Shown piece by piece: positions 33,817-42,229 of a DNA stretch of 64,000 bases. How positions within the stretch are numbered: position 1 is the stretch's first letter; every line of letters begins with the position of its first letter. Under the pieces are notes generated by a model, which saw nothing but the letters and a program-made list of their open reading frames with translations, did no database searches and was not told the DNA's origin. Origin of the DNA: Yersinia kristensenii (GTDB lineage: Bacteria > Pseudomonadota > Gammaproteobacteria > Enterobacterales > Enterobacteriaceae); contig NZ_UHIY01000001.1 in NCBI RefSeq assembly GCF_900460525.1, positions 4,402,001 through 4,466,000 of the forward strand, given 5' to 3'. The position numbers and the translations under genes were made by a program.

Positions 33817-34323
33817 TTATTCGCTCAGAGGAGCTAAAAGTTCAATACTGCCCGCCGGAAGGCCCATGAAGTCAGCCAGCACCTGTAGCAGCAAATTGTG
33901 ATCATCCAAATGTGGCGCGCCGGACACATTTACGCTGCCAATAATGCCGGCCCGCTTAACTTGCAATGGGAAGCCGCCACCGAGTGCGGCGTAGTCGCGC
34001 AAACTGACACCATAGCGCTCTTCAAGGGAGGTTTGGCGCTGTTGCAGCATAAGCCCAGCGGCATAGGAGCTGGTGCCCAATAACTCCACCACATTGCGTT
34101 TTCGCCGCAGCCAATCACCATTTTCTGCGCTGGTGCCCGGCATGGCGTAGCTGAATAAAGTTTGCCCATTCACTGTGATATTAATCGCCAGTGCCACCCC
34201 TTGTAATTCGGCCTGTTGCTTTATTTTTTCGCCCAACTGCCAGGCGGTTTCATGATTAAAATGCATCAGTTGCAGCAAGTGTTGGTGCTGTTGGCAGTGG
34301 GTGAGTTGCTGTTGTAAATTCAT
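33817..34323 (-). CDS. UPF0303 / haem-degrading-domain protein
   Basis: 168 aa from ATG 34323 (GGAGAATCTC upstream). The family is the GlcG/HbpS-like fold (PF03928), UPF0303 branch. Typical pieces: [41 protein letters not shown] with [20 protein letters not shown] and [20 protein letters not shown]. Proteins of this fold bind haem or small ligands, and many sit in sugar-acid operons, but the role is unknown. It lies between the MFS transporter (63 bp) and edd (9 bp), probably in one transcript. Confidence 0.8.
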   Translation of the reverse strand: MNLQQQLTHCQQHQHLLQLMHFNHETAWQLGEKIKQQAELQGVALAINITVNGQTLFSYAMPGTSAENGDWLRRKRNVVELLGTSSYAAGLMLQQRQTSLEERYGVSLRDYAALGGGFPLQVKRAGIIGSVNVSGAPHLDDHNLLLQVLADFMGLPAGSIELLAPLSE

Positions 34324-34386
34324 GAGATTCTCCAGTGATAAGGCACAGGCGGCCATGCTGTTACCAGCCAAGACCACCTGCCCGGC

Positions 34387-35703
34387 TTAAGCGCGTTTTA
34401 CTTTCTCTAAGCCTTTGTCAGCAATAACTTTTCCTTTTGCCGCGACTTCAACATCACACTCTTTTGGCAAGGTTAAGGTAATCAGCCCGGCAATAATCAA
34501 TGAGCCCGCTAACATACAAACTGCTGCACTTTGGCCGTAGAAGAAGATCATCACGCCGACCAAATAAGGGCCACAGAAACCGCCTAAGTTACCTAATCCG
34601 TTAATCACGCCACGTGCGCCACCGGCCACTTCTGGCACCGCAATACGGCCCGGAATAGACCAGAATGGGCTGGTCGCAGCTTTGAGGAAGAACCCGCATA
34701 CCACTAAAGCCAGATAAGAGATCAATACGTTGTGGCGGAAAATAACCGAGGTCACCAAACCGGCCGCAAAGCAGAACAGAGAAATCATTATCAGCAGACG
34801 GCGTTTGCCGGTTTTATCTGATAACGAAGAAATGACATAAATACCGGCGGTGGTAGCAATAAACGGCAAAATAGCCAGAATGCCGACCGAGGCCATATTA
34901 CCGCCGGTCAGGTTTTTCAAAATGGTCGGCAACCACAAGGTGTAGCCATAATCCCCAGTCTGATAAAAGAAGTTCAGGGCGACTAATTTCATCAAACCTT
35001 TATTCAGGAAAACGGCTTTGAGCGGCGCATTGGTCACTGGCGCATCCAGCATCCGTTCCGCCCGTTCGCGTGCCAACTCAGTCACCAGATAATCGCGTTC
35101 TTTGGTTGACAGCCATTTGGCCTCTTCCGGTCTGTCACTGATAACAAACCACCACATTATCAACACCACGGCGGACAGCGAACCTTCGAGGAAAAACAGC
35201 CAACGCCAGTCTAACGCATTGATAATAAAGCCAGATAAAGGTGCCGTGAACATACCGCCGATAGGTGCGAACATCATCACGAACGCATTGGCGCGGCCAA
35301 TCTCACGTTCCGGGAACCAGTTGCTCACCATGGTCAACACCACAGGTAACATGCCGCCCTCAGAGACCCCCAACACAAAGCGTAGGAATAACAATTGATA
35401 ATGGTTAGTGACAAAACCGGTCAGAATCGAAACGACAGCCCAAACGGCAAGGGAATAAGCAATGAATTTTCTACCACTGCCATGAACGGCAATACGACCA
35501 CCCGGTACTTGTAAAAATAAATAGCCAATAAAGAAAATACCACCCGCTAAACCGGCCATTTGGCTGGTAATAGCCAGATCGTTTTCCATGCCACCCGGTA
35601 ACGCAAAACTAATATTAACCCGGTCCATAAAAGAAATAATACAAGCAATCATTATTGGCACAATAACGCGGAACCAACGGGCATTAGGGATCTTACTGTC
35701 CAT
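34387..35703 (-). CDS. MFS sugar-acid importer (anion:cation symporter family)
   Basis: 438 aa with twelve membrane segments, of the ACS family that imports hexuronates, galactonate, glucarate and 2-ketogluconate. Motifs: FMDRVNISFALPGGM after helix 1, VPGGRIAVHGSGRKFI, GVSEGGMLPVVLTMVSNWFPEREIGRANA and LEGSLSAVVLIMWWFVISDRPEEAKWL, followed by the cytosolic loop. Neighbouring genes make 2-ketogluconate or a similar sugar acid the likely substrate. It lies downstream of the dehydrogenase on the same strand (175-bp gap). Confidence 0.88.
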   Translation of the reverse strand: MDSKIPNARWFRVIVPIMIACIISFMDRVNISFALPGGMENDLAITSQMAGLAGGIFFIGYLFLQVPGGRIAVHGSGRKFIAYSLAVWAVVSILTGFVTNHYQLLFLRFVLGVSEGGMLPVVLTMVSNWFPEREIGRANAFVMMFAPIGGMFTAPLSGFIINALDWRWLFFLEGSLSAVVLIMWWFVISDRPEEAKWLSTKERDYLVTELARERAERMLDAPVTNAPLKAVFLNKGLMKLVALNFFYQTGDYGYTLWLPTILKNLTGGNMASVGILAILPFIATTAGIYVISSLSDKTGKRRLLIMISLFCFAAGLVTSVIFRHNVLISYLALVVCGFFLKAATSPFWSIPGRIAVPEVAGGARGVINGLGNLGGFCGPYLVGVMIFFYGQSAAVCMLAGSLIIAGLITLTLPKECDVEVAAKGKVIADKGLEKVKRA

Positions 35704-35878
35704 ATCAACACGCCTCTTTCTCTAGCTGAATAATTCTTATACTATTCATAAAATAGCGTAGGAAATGCCGCTAACAAATTAGAATAATTTGCCAGTTATT
35801 TAAAATACACGATGTAGTCTTTTATTTTTATTATAATAAGTTGAGGATTAATTTAATTAACCCTCATATTTTTCTTAA

Positions 35879-36844
35879 TTAGTAATTAATGGCGGTGGGT
35901 GCTTTCTCACCAGAGAAATGAGCATAAATATTTGAGAATACAATATCACTCATTTGAATTCGGGTTTCTATAGTGGCACTGGCGATATGCGGTAGTAATA
36001 CCACATTGTCCATTTCGATTAATGTTTGCGGCACATTAGGCTCATCTGCAAAAACATCCAAACCTGCCCCGCCAATTTCTTTCTGTTGCAGTGCACGGAT
36101 TAAATCATCCTGATTGACCATACTGCCACGGGCAATATTGATCAATAGTGCATGATTTGGCATAGCGGCGAAAATAGTTTTATCAATCAGGCCAATGCTG
36201 TCTTTTCCGCCCGAAATCGCCACTACCAGAATATCACTTTGTTTGGCAAGGCTGATTAAGTCCGTCACATATTGATAGGGCAGACTTTCGATGTGCACAG
36301 TATCGGTATAGGCAATTTGCATATCAAAGCCCGCTGCGCGACGGGCAATGGCTTGACCAATACGGCCCATACCAAACACCCCCAGACGTTTACCGGTCAC
36401 TTTAGAGGCCAATGGCAAGCTGCTGTGTGGCCACTGACCGGCACGGAGGAATTTATCGGCCTGACAAATACGCCGCGAGGTAGCGATAATCAGCCCCAGA
36501 GCAGTGTCCGCGACATCATCGGTCAATACGCCGGGAGTGGTGGTCACAATGATATTGCGCTCACGGGTGGTATCCAGATCCACAGCGTCGGTGCCAACAC
36601 CGAAGATTGAGATAATCTGTACTTCGGGTAATAACGCCAGCACCTCGTTGGTTACACCGATATCCCCCCGGGTCACGATGCCTTTAATATTCACGCCCTG
36701 CGCCGCAAAAAACTCAGCAGTATCCGTAACTTGGAAGAGTTTGTGAACAATAAAGTTCTGTTCCAACTTCTCCGTCAAATAATCCATTACCGGGGCAATA
36801 ATCAATACGGCTTGTTTGAAGGAGGATGGCTTGCTGTTTTTCAT
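35879..36844 (-). CDS. D-isomer 2-hydroxyacid dehydrogenase (ketogluconate reductase-like)
   Basis: NAD(P)-dependent enzyme of the GhrB/GyaR type, 321 aa. Rossmann motif LGVFGMGRIGQAIARR near residues 157-172. Catalytic Arg in NIARGSMVNQDDL, Glu in GLDVFADEPNVP and His in LLPHIASATIETR complete the usual R-E-H set. In this context it probably reduces 2-ketogluconate (or an analogue) to gluconate for IdnK. Leading gene of the minus-strand operon, controlled from the 379-bp region holding CRP- and IdnR/GntR-like sites. Confidence 0.88.
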   Translation of the reverse strand: MKNSKPSSFKQAVLIIAPVMDYLTEKLEQNFIVHKLFQVTDTAEFFAAQGVNIKGIVTRGDIGVTNEVLALLPEVQIISIFGVGTDAVDLDTTRERNIIVTTTPGVLTDDVADTALGLIIATSRRICQADKFLRAGQWPHSSLPLASKVTGKRLGVFGMGRIGQAIARRAAGFDMQIAYTDTVHIESLPYQYVTDLISLAKQSDILVVAISGGKDSIGLIDKTIFAAMPNHALLINIARGSMVNQDDLIRALQQKEIGGAGLDVFADEPNVPQTLIEMDNVVLLPHIASATIETRIQMSDIVFSNIYAHFSGEKAPTAINY

Positions 36845-36956
36845 AACGAGTACCTGATTATGTCAATAAATCAAAACCAGAATGGCGATAAGTCATATCG
36901 GATGATTGAGCCATTCAGCGAATGTCGTTATGAGACCTGTTTTCAATGTTTTATTT

Positions 36957-36972
36957 TGTGACGCAGGTCACT
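36957..36972 (-). promoter_or_regulatory. CRP-binding site upstream of the dehydrogenase operon
   Basis: TGTGA-CGCAGG-TCACT, a near-perfect CRP core with AT-rich flanks (ATTT and GTAAA), centred 120 bp upstream of the dehydrogenase ATG. It suggests catabolite control. Confidence 0.7.
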
Positions 36973-36992
36973 GTAAATCATGTTAAGAAAAC

Positions 36993-37008
36993 ATGTTACC
37001 GGTAACGT
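36993..37008. promoter_or_regulatory. IdnR/GntR-type operator
   Basis: ATGTTACCGGTAACGT, a 16-bp palindrome with one mismatch to the ATGTTACC/GGTAACAT gluconate-regulator operator. It lies 36 bp (centre to centre) upstream of the CRP site, between the dehydrogenase and the IdnR-like gene. The rest of the 379-bp gap shows no gene. Confidence 0.7.
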
Positions 37009-37223
37009 GATCGACCTATCATTGTTCCTGCTGAATTGTTTCAGCTAATCAAATTGGCGTTAATGATTAATGTAATGGCTTAATCAAAATGTTATTGATT
37101 GGCATTATTTGTTATGGCCAGGAAGAGTATTATGGCGGGCTATCGCCAGGAAAGATCCCTGCCATTCAAGAACACAATGGCAGTTATAGATAATTTGTCT
37201 GTCTTTCAGCCGCGATGGAAATA

Positions 37224-38216
37224 TTAAATAGTGCCACCGAGTGAAATACGATAATGCAGGTCAACCTGTTCAATTGTCGGGATTTTTTTGATTTTCTTAA
37301 TCAAGATTTCAGCGGCCACTTTGCCCATTTCAAAGCGCGGAGTGGTAACACTGGCAAGCACCGGCGTGGTCGCCTGGCCGATATCCAGCCCATGAAAACC
37401 GGAAATCGCTATCTCTGCTGGTACCGCCATGCCCAATTTCAAGCATTCTTGTAACACGCCCACGGCCATATCATCATTGGTACAGAAAATAGCATCGACT
37501 TGCGGATACATTTGTCGTGCTAATGCCAACATTCCTGCACCAATTGAGACGGATGAGACTTTGTTGGGCGTAATATGGAGCGGCGCAAACCCGGCATCAA
37601 TCATTGCCTGGCTATATCCTTGATAACGTTTACGATCCCGTACATCAGACATCGAACCAAAATAAACAACATGCTGTTTGCCGCTCGCCAGCAGTGTCGA
37701 CGTCATATCATAGGCCGCCTGATAATTATTAAAACCGACGGTAATGCGGTTGAACTGTGGCTCCAGATCCATCACTTGCGCGACGGGAAGTTCCGAAGCA
37801 TTCAGGTACTTATCCGCACGTAAAGTATGTTCAGAATCGGTAAGTATTAGCCCGGAAATCTGGCAAGACAACAGATTAACTATTTGTTCTTCTTCACGTT
37901 CTTTATTGTAATTATAGTTAACCACCAGTGTTTGATAGCTACTGGCGGCAGTGACCGACTCAATACCAGCCAGTAAATCGGAGAAAATTTGGTTATTAAA
38001 GGACGGCACCAAAATACCAATTCTTGGACTTTTTTGATTGAGGCTGGTTTCCCCTTCTGAATCAACACTGTAATTGACTTCAGCCATCACTTGAGCAATA
38101 CGCTCACCGGTTTCTGGGGCCACTTTTTCCGGCGTGCGTAAGTAGCGGCTGACAGTCATTTTAGTCACGCCTGCTAGTAGCGCAATATCCTGTAACGTAA
38201 CACGCTGGTTTTTCAT
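37224..38216 (-). CDS. idnR: LacI-family regulator, IdnR-like
   Basis: Transcription regulator for gluconate/idonate genes. From ATG 38216 (AGGGAT upstream) it has 330 aa. The frame to 38306 adds residues without similarity. Helix-turn-helix VTLQDIALLAGVTKMTVSRYLRTPEKV is almost that of E. coli IdnR, and LVPSFNNQIFSDLLAGIESVT, NYNYNKEREEE, FCTNDDMAVG and AISGFHGLDIG follow. The ligand is probably 5-ketogluconate, idonate or a phosphorylated gluconate. It separates the two catabolic transcripts. Confidence 0.88.
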   Translation of the reverse strand: MKNQRVTLQDIALLAGVTKMTVSRYLRTPEKVAPETGERIAQVMAEVNYSVDSEGETSLNQKSPRIGILVPSFNNQIFSDLLAGIESVTAASSYQTLVVNYNYNKEREEEQIVNLLSCQISGLILTDSEHTLRADKYLNASELPVAQVMDLEPQFNRITVGFNNYQAAYDMTSTLLASGKQHVVYFGSMSDVRDRKRYQGYSQAMIDAGFAPLHITPNKVSSVSIGAGMLALARQMYPQVDAIFCTNDDMAVGVLQECLKLGMAVPAEIAISGFHGLDIGQATTPVLASVTTPRFEMGKVAAEILIKKIKKIPTIEQVDLHYRISLGGTI

Positions 38217-38248
38217 GGCATATCCCTGGAACAAGAGTGTGGGAAGAA

Positions 38249-38371
38249 TATACTCGTCATACTTCAAGCTGCATGTGCGTTGGCGGCACTCAATAACCCG
38301 AATCACTTACAACACAGTAAGCTCATCGGGATTCTCTCCCTTGCCGCCTTCCTGCAACTCGAATTATTTAG
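38249..38371 (-). repeat. ERIC element upstream of idnR
   Basis: Starts TATACTCGTCATACTTCAAG, has the central AACCCGAATCACTTAC and TAAGCTCATCGGGATTCTC, and ends TTGCCGCCTTCCTGCAACTC. About 123 bp, no insert, in the idnR leader region. Confidence 0.9.
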
Positions 38372-38573
38372 AGCAAAAAGTAATTATGCACTGTTAGCGG
38401 AGATAATGAAAAGCATGTTACTGATTTAAAATACAATAACAATCATGATTTCTATTATTTAGTTCTATTATTATCAATAAGTTAATCTGCATTTTCCTCC
38501 ATAGATGAACAAAGCCCCCACAAATAGTCGCATTTTGCTGCTTTCAAGGCGATGTCGCTCACGTAAGTGGTAA

Positions 38574-38589
38574 CAGCTTGCCGTAACAT
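38574..38589. promoter_or_regulatory. Half-conserved IdnR/GntR-type operator upstream of idnO
   Basis: CAGCTTGCCGTAACAT. The right half is nearly the operator half-site GGTAACAT, while the left half is degenerate. It lies just upstream of a CRP site, the same order as at the dehydrogenase promoter. Confidence 0.4.
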
Positions 38590-38593
38590 GATT

Positions 38594-38615
38594 TAAAGTG
38601 ATCTGCGTCACAGTT
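38594..38615 (+). promoter_or_regulatory. CRP-binding site upstream of idnO
   Basis: Core AGTGA-TCTGCG-TCACA with flanks TAA and GTT, close to the CRP consensus, centred about 121 bp before the idnO start codon. Confidence 0.75.
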
Positions 38616-38725
38616 TGGTGAGGCGGAAAACGGTTTGATAGGCACATGTTTTCACGCAGTCATTATTCAATAATATTGATTTTATAATGTCGCTTAATCA
38701 GCGCCATTTCCATCAGGAATTCACT

Positions 38726-39490
38726 ATGAAGAATTTATTTTCGTTAGAAAACCGCAAAGTATTAATTACCGGTTCTGCTCAAGGTATTGGTTTTTTATTA
38801 GCTAAAGGTCTGGCCGAATTTGGCGCAGAAATAATAATTAATGATATTACCGCAGAACGAGCAGAAAAAGCCGTCGCCGAATTACGCGACAGTGGCTTTG
38901 TGGCTTATGCAGCCGCATTTAATGTGACTGACCATGATGCTGTTAATGACGCGATTACACAAATAGAAAATAGTATTGGTGCCATTGACATCTTAATTAA
39001 TAATGCCGGTATTCAGCGCCGCCATGCCTTTACCGAATTCCCAGAAAAAGATTGGGATGATGTCATTGCGGTAAACCAGAAATCGGTATTCTTGGTTTCA
39101 CAAGCGGTCTCCCGTTATATGGTTAAACGCCAACGCGGTAAGATTATTAATATTTGCTCAATGCAAAGCGAATTAGGCCGTGACACTATCACACCATATG
39201 CCGCCTCTAAAGGGGCAGTGAAAATGTTAACTCGTGGGATGTGTGTTGAACTGGCCCGTTACAACATTCAGGTCAATGGCATCGCACCGGGTTATTTCAA
39301 AACTGATATGACAAAAGCGCTGGTGGATGATAAAGCCTTCACTGATTGGCTATGCAAACGCACGCCAGCCGCCCGTTGGGGTGACCCGGAAGAGTTGATT
39401 GGTGCGGCAGTGTATCTGTCCTCCAAAGCATCTGATTTTGTTAATGGTCATCTGTTGTTTGTCGATGGTGGGATGTTAGTTGCAGTTTGA
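38726..39490 (+). CDS. idnO: Gluconate 5-dehydrogenase / 5-ketogluconate reductase IdnO
   Basis: Short-chain dehydrogenase that interconverts 5-keto-D-gluconate and D-gluconate. From ATG 38726 (AGGAATTCACT upstream) it has 254 aa, as E. coli IdnO, which it matches closely. Cofactor motif LITGSAQGIGFLLAKGL, NNAGIQRRHAF, active Ser in INICSMQSELGRDT and Tyr-Lys in TPYAASKGAVKM, ending FVDGGMLVAV. First of three plus-strand genes (idnO-idnK-yhcH type), likely CRP/IdnR controlled. Confidence 0.95.
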   Translation: MKNLFSLENRKVLITGSAQGIGFLLAKGLAEFGAEIIINDITAERAEKAVAELRDSGFVAYAAAFNVTDHDAVNDAITQIENSIGAIDILINNAGIQRRHAFTEFPEKDWDDVIAVNQKSVFLVSQAVSRYMVKRQRGKIINICSMQSELGRDTITPYAASKGAVKMLTRGMCVELARYNIQVNGIAPGYFKTDMTKALVDDKAFTDWLCKRTPAARWGDPEELIGAAVYLSSKASDFVNGHLLFVDGGMLVAV

Positions 39491-39509
39491 TCGGCGGCCG
39501 AGGAAAGTT

Positions 39510-40055
39510 ATGTCTGGTAAATGCATTATTGTGATGGGCGTATCCGGCACCGGTAAATCCTGTGTGGGGCAGGCGCTAGCGTTGGCACTTAACGCCAAAT
39601 TTATTGATGGCGACGATCTACACCCGCGCGCCAATATCCAAAAGATGGCATCGGGGCAGCCACTGAATGACAGCGACCGCGCCCCTTGGCTGGAGCGGTT
39701 AAGTGATGTGGCGTATAGCTTGCAACAAAAAAATGAAGTGGGTTTTTTAGTGTGTTCGGCACTAAAAAAGCAATATCGCGACCGTCTGCGTGAAGGCAAT
39801 CAGAGTATTCGCTTTCTGTGGTTGACGGGTGATTACGATTTGGTGTTGAGCAGAATGCAGCGGCGGGCGGGGCATTTTATGCCAGAGAGTTTGCTAAAGA
39901 GCCAGTTCGCGACCCTAGAAACACCAGATGCCCAAGAGCCGGACATCATTCCCATTGATATCTCGCCAGACATTGCCGGTGTTGTTGAACACTGCATTGC
40001 CGCGCTAGAGCAAGAAACAACATCAGCAGAAAATAATATCAACCATTGTGCTTAA
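39510..40055 (+). CDS. idnK: Gluconokinase IdnK
   Basis: Phosphorylates D-gluconate to 6-phosphogluconate, the substrate of Edd. From ATG 39510 (GAGGAAAGTT upstream) it has 181 aa. P-loop GVSGTGKS at residues 10-17, FIDGDDLHPRANIQKM, DRAPWLERL and QRRAGHFMPESLLKSQFATLE. YSLQQKNEVGFLVCSALKKQYRD is closer to IdnK than to GntK. Starts 19 bp after idnO. Confidence 0.93.
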   Translation: MSGKCIIVMGVSGTGKSCVGQALALALNAKFIDGDDLHPRANIQKMASGQPLNDSDRAPWLERLSDVAYSLQQKNEVGFLVCSALKKQYRDRLREGNQSIRFLWLTGDYDLVLSRMQRRAGHFMPESLLKSQFATLETPDAQEPDIIPIDISPDIAGVVEHCIAALEQETTSAENNINHCA

Positions 40056-40095
40056 GTGCCCGGCATGATGGACACGCAATAATATAGGAATAGTT

Positions 40096-40563
40096 ATGAT
40101 ACTTGATGAACTGAAAAGCGCGGTGAATAACCCACTTTACCCGGATGCTATCCGCCGCACCCTGGCCGCCATCAGCAAGATGGATTTAGTCAATCTGCCC
40201 GCAGGCGAGCAAGATATTGAAGGCCGCGAGATTTACCTAAATCACATTATTGCCGCGTCCAAACCCTTGTATGAGCAAGCCCCTGAATTACATCGTTATT
40301 ATATTGATATTCATATTCTGTTGGAAGGGAGCGAGGTGATTGGTGCTTCACCGTCAGCGCAAGGCCAGCGCCCGACGATGGATTTTGATACCGAGCGAGA
40401 TTATGGTTTGTTTGAAGGAATTACCACCGAAACCTTGTTAACACTGGCTCCCGGTGATATCGCCCTGCTGTTCCCTGGTGAGTTACATCGCCCAATGGGA
40501 ACGTTGGGAGAGGTTGCCCCGCTGCGTAAGATTGTGGTTAAAGTAGCAAATCATCTTTTGTGA
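40096..40563 (+). CDS. YhcH/YjgK/YiaL family protein
   Basis: 155 aa of the DUF386 cupin-like family, found with sialate, idonate and other sugar-acid genes and suspected to act as sugar anomerase or isomerase. Conserved: YLNHIIAASKPLYEQAPELHRYYIDIHILLEG and GDIALLFPGELHRPM, with the His/Glu metal-ligand pattern of the family. It follows idnK by 40 bp with AGGAATAG upstream, so it is probably the last gene of the transcript. The specific substrate is unknown. Confidence 0.85.
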   Translation: MILDELKSAVNNPLYPDAIRRTLAAISKMDLVNLPAGEQDIEGREIYLNHIIAASKPLYEQAPELHRYYIDIHILLEGSEVIGASPSAQGQRPTMDFDTERDYGLFEGITTETLLTLAPGDIALLFPGELHRPMGTLGEVAPLRKIVVKVANHLL

Positions 40564-40628
40564 TTCGGTGTTATTTCGGTTGATAGATACCGGATCAGGT
40601 TTCGGGACATATCAACCGAACTAGATCA

Positions 40629-41123
40629 CTAATCAATATCAACCCCAGGCTCCAAAGGACTCCTCCCTTGCTGCTCCCGCCGGGCCGCCAACCACAATCC
40701 ACTGTTCTTCATGACATAGCCAAATACCACCCCGACTAACAGCGAGACAATGACGAGTTTCCAATCACCATTACCGGCGAAAGTGGCACACGCACCGATA
40801 AAGGTGCCGGGAACAAATGCTAGCCACTGCTGGCAAGCTTGGATGCACATCAAAAACGCTACAATGCCAGTCAGAACATAGCCAAGGATGGCCCATTCAG
40901 GCTGCAAGGGGCTGCCCTGAATAATCATCATTGCCCAAAATACCCCGCTCATGCAGGTTAACAGCGTGATCAGCAAACCTTTCAAGCCGCCTTGTGGGCA
41001 GGCAAAATAGGCGGTACAGCCGAGGAAACCCGCCCAGCTGATTAGGCCCAGGCTGACCGCAACCCACCCCCAGAGACCAGAGAGAATGCCGGTGGTAATG
41101 GCAATCATCAGAATAATGTTCAT
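40629..41123 (-). CDS. ycdZ: DUF1097 inner-membrane protein, YcdZ-like
   Basis: Predicted inner-membrane protein of unknown function, 164 aa from ATG 41123 (CAGG 8 nt upstream). Several hydrophobic helices. NIILMIAITTGILSGLWGWV, GFLGCTAYFACPQGGLKG, GYVLTGIVAFLMCIQA and VPGTFIGACATFAGNGDWK match E. coli YcdZ. Single gene, converging with the idnO-idnK-yhcH transcript. A gap of about 150 bp separates it from the next minus-strand gene. Confidence 0.88.
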   Translation of the reverse strand: MNIILMIAITTGILSGLWGWVAVSLGLISWAGFLGCTAYFACPQGGLKGLLITLLTCMSGVFWAMMIIQGSPLQPEWAILGYVLTGIVAFLMCIQACQQWLAFVPGTFIGACATFAGNGDWKLVIVSLLVGVVFGYVMKNSGLWLAARREQQGRSPLEPGVDID

Positions 41124-41270
41124 CAGCATTGACCTGCGCAACAAAGGTTAAAAGAGAAAGTGTATTGCGTGAAAGTTGCGCAGTTTACCTGAATCCAAAG
41201 TGTTTTTTGAGATTTAAATCTCAAAAATACTGAATGAACAACATTCAATACATTTGTTTTGTGACATGAT

Positions 41271-42104
41271 TCACACTAAATGAGAGAAATATATTGCATT
41301 ACGCGCACCAGTAGGCCGGTTCAACACTTTTTCCAACTCGCTATCAGATAGTGATTTGGTATATTCTAATTGTCCGACGACTCTATTCACAACGCTATGA
41401 ATGAGAGTTTCTAACTCTTTCATTGACGGTAAAAACAGACTTTCGGCTTTGTGCTCATAATATTTTACTATCAGAGGATAAAATATTTCGGGCTCTACGC
41501 TGTAGCTAGCATGCTTATTTATATGAGCAGTCAAATCAGAAGAAATATGTTCATTGCCACTGACAGAATCCAGCAACTTGATTTTTTCATTTGTTTCTCC
41601 CAATGTAGATATACTGTCTTTTAGTTCATTTATTATTAGGCTTCCAAGATCTATAGATTTTGAACATGAAGAAGCCTCTCTCTCATACGTTAAATCAATC
41701 TTCCCAATAACTTCATTAACAACATGATTATTAATGAAGTTAACCAGTTCCAGTCTCATTTCAGGCTGTTCTTTTAATATGCCACCGACAAAGTCACACT
41801 GTGATCTTTCAATAAGATAACTACATGAATCTTCATCCTTTTGTGCTTTTAAAAGAAAAAAATCAAGGTGTTCTTTGCTTTTATTCACCATTTTATCTAT
41901 TTCTATTGGAACGGAAAGTTTATCACTGACAGTTTTATCTTTTTCTTCCTTATTTAAACGACTAATTAGATTATTAATTACAACGCTTTCATTCTCACTA
42001 AATACTTCCGGCTTTGCCTTTAAAAAAGACTTATCGTTAGGATCATTATTAATTAACTCTTTGGCAGCATGAATACCTCGATAAACATAACTCACTACAC
42101 CCAT
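41271..42104 (-). CDS. Orphan protein of unknown function, low GC
   Basis: I do not recognise this gene. 277 aa from ATG 42104, with AAGG 8 nt upstream. A GTG three codons earlier overlaps the ribosome site. No signal peptide and no clear membrane segment. Charged, helical composition (NLISRLNKEEKDKTVSDKL, KELINNDPNDKSFLKAK), four cysteines. GC content in sampled stretches is about 25-30%, against about 50% for neighbours, suggesting horizontal acquisition. Size and composition would fit a secreted effector or a defence/toxin protein, but no motif supports either. Confidence 0.7.
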   Translation of the reverse strand: MGVVSYVYRGIHAAKELINNDPNDKSFLKAKPEVFSENESVVINNLISRLNKEEKDKTVSDKLSVPIEIDKMVNKSKEHLDFFLLKAQKDEDSCSYLIERSQCDFVGGILKEQPEMRLELVNFINNHVVNEVIGKIDLTYEREASSCSKSIDLGSLIINELKDSISTLGETNEKIKLLDSVSGNEHISSDLTAHINKHASYSVEPEIFYPLIVKYYEHKAESLFLPSMKELETLIHSVVNRVVGQLEYTKSLSDSELEKVLNRPTGARNAIYFSHLV

Positions 42105-42229
42105 AAATATCACCTTAATAACATTGCCACCATGAGCCCCATTAATGAGGCTATCTATAAGCCTCTATTTTATGTAAATTCAGCATGTCATCGCATCCAC
42201 TATTAACCCCACCCCAACCTTAAACAGCC

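Noticed and set aside
42147..42165. Hairpin GAGGCT/AGCCTC between the MFS and the orphan gene
   Set aside because: Only a 6-bp stem, and the T-run is on the wrong strand for either minus-strand gene, so a terminator call is not supported.
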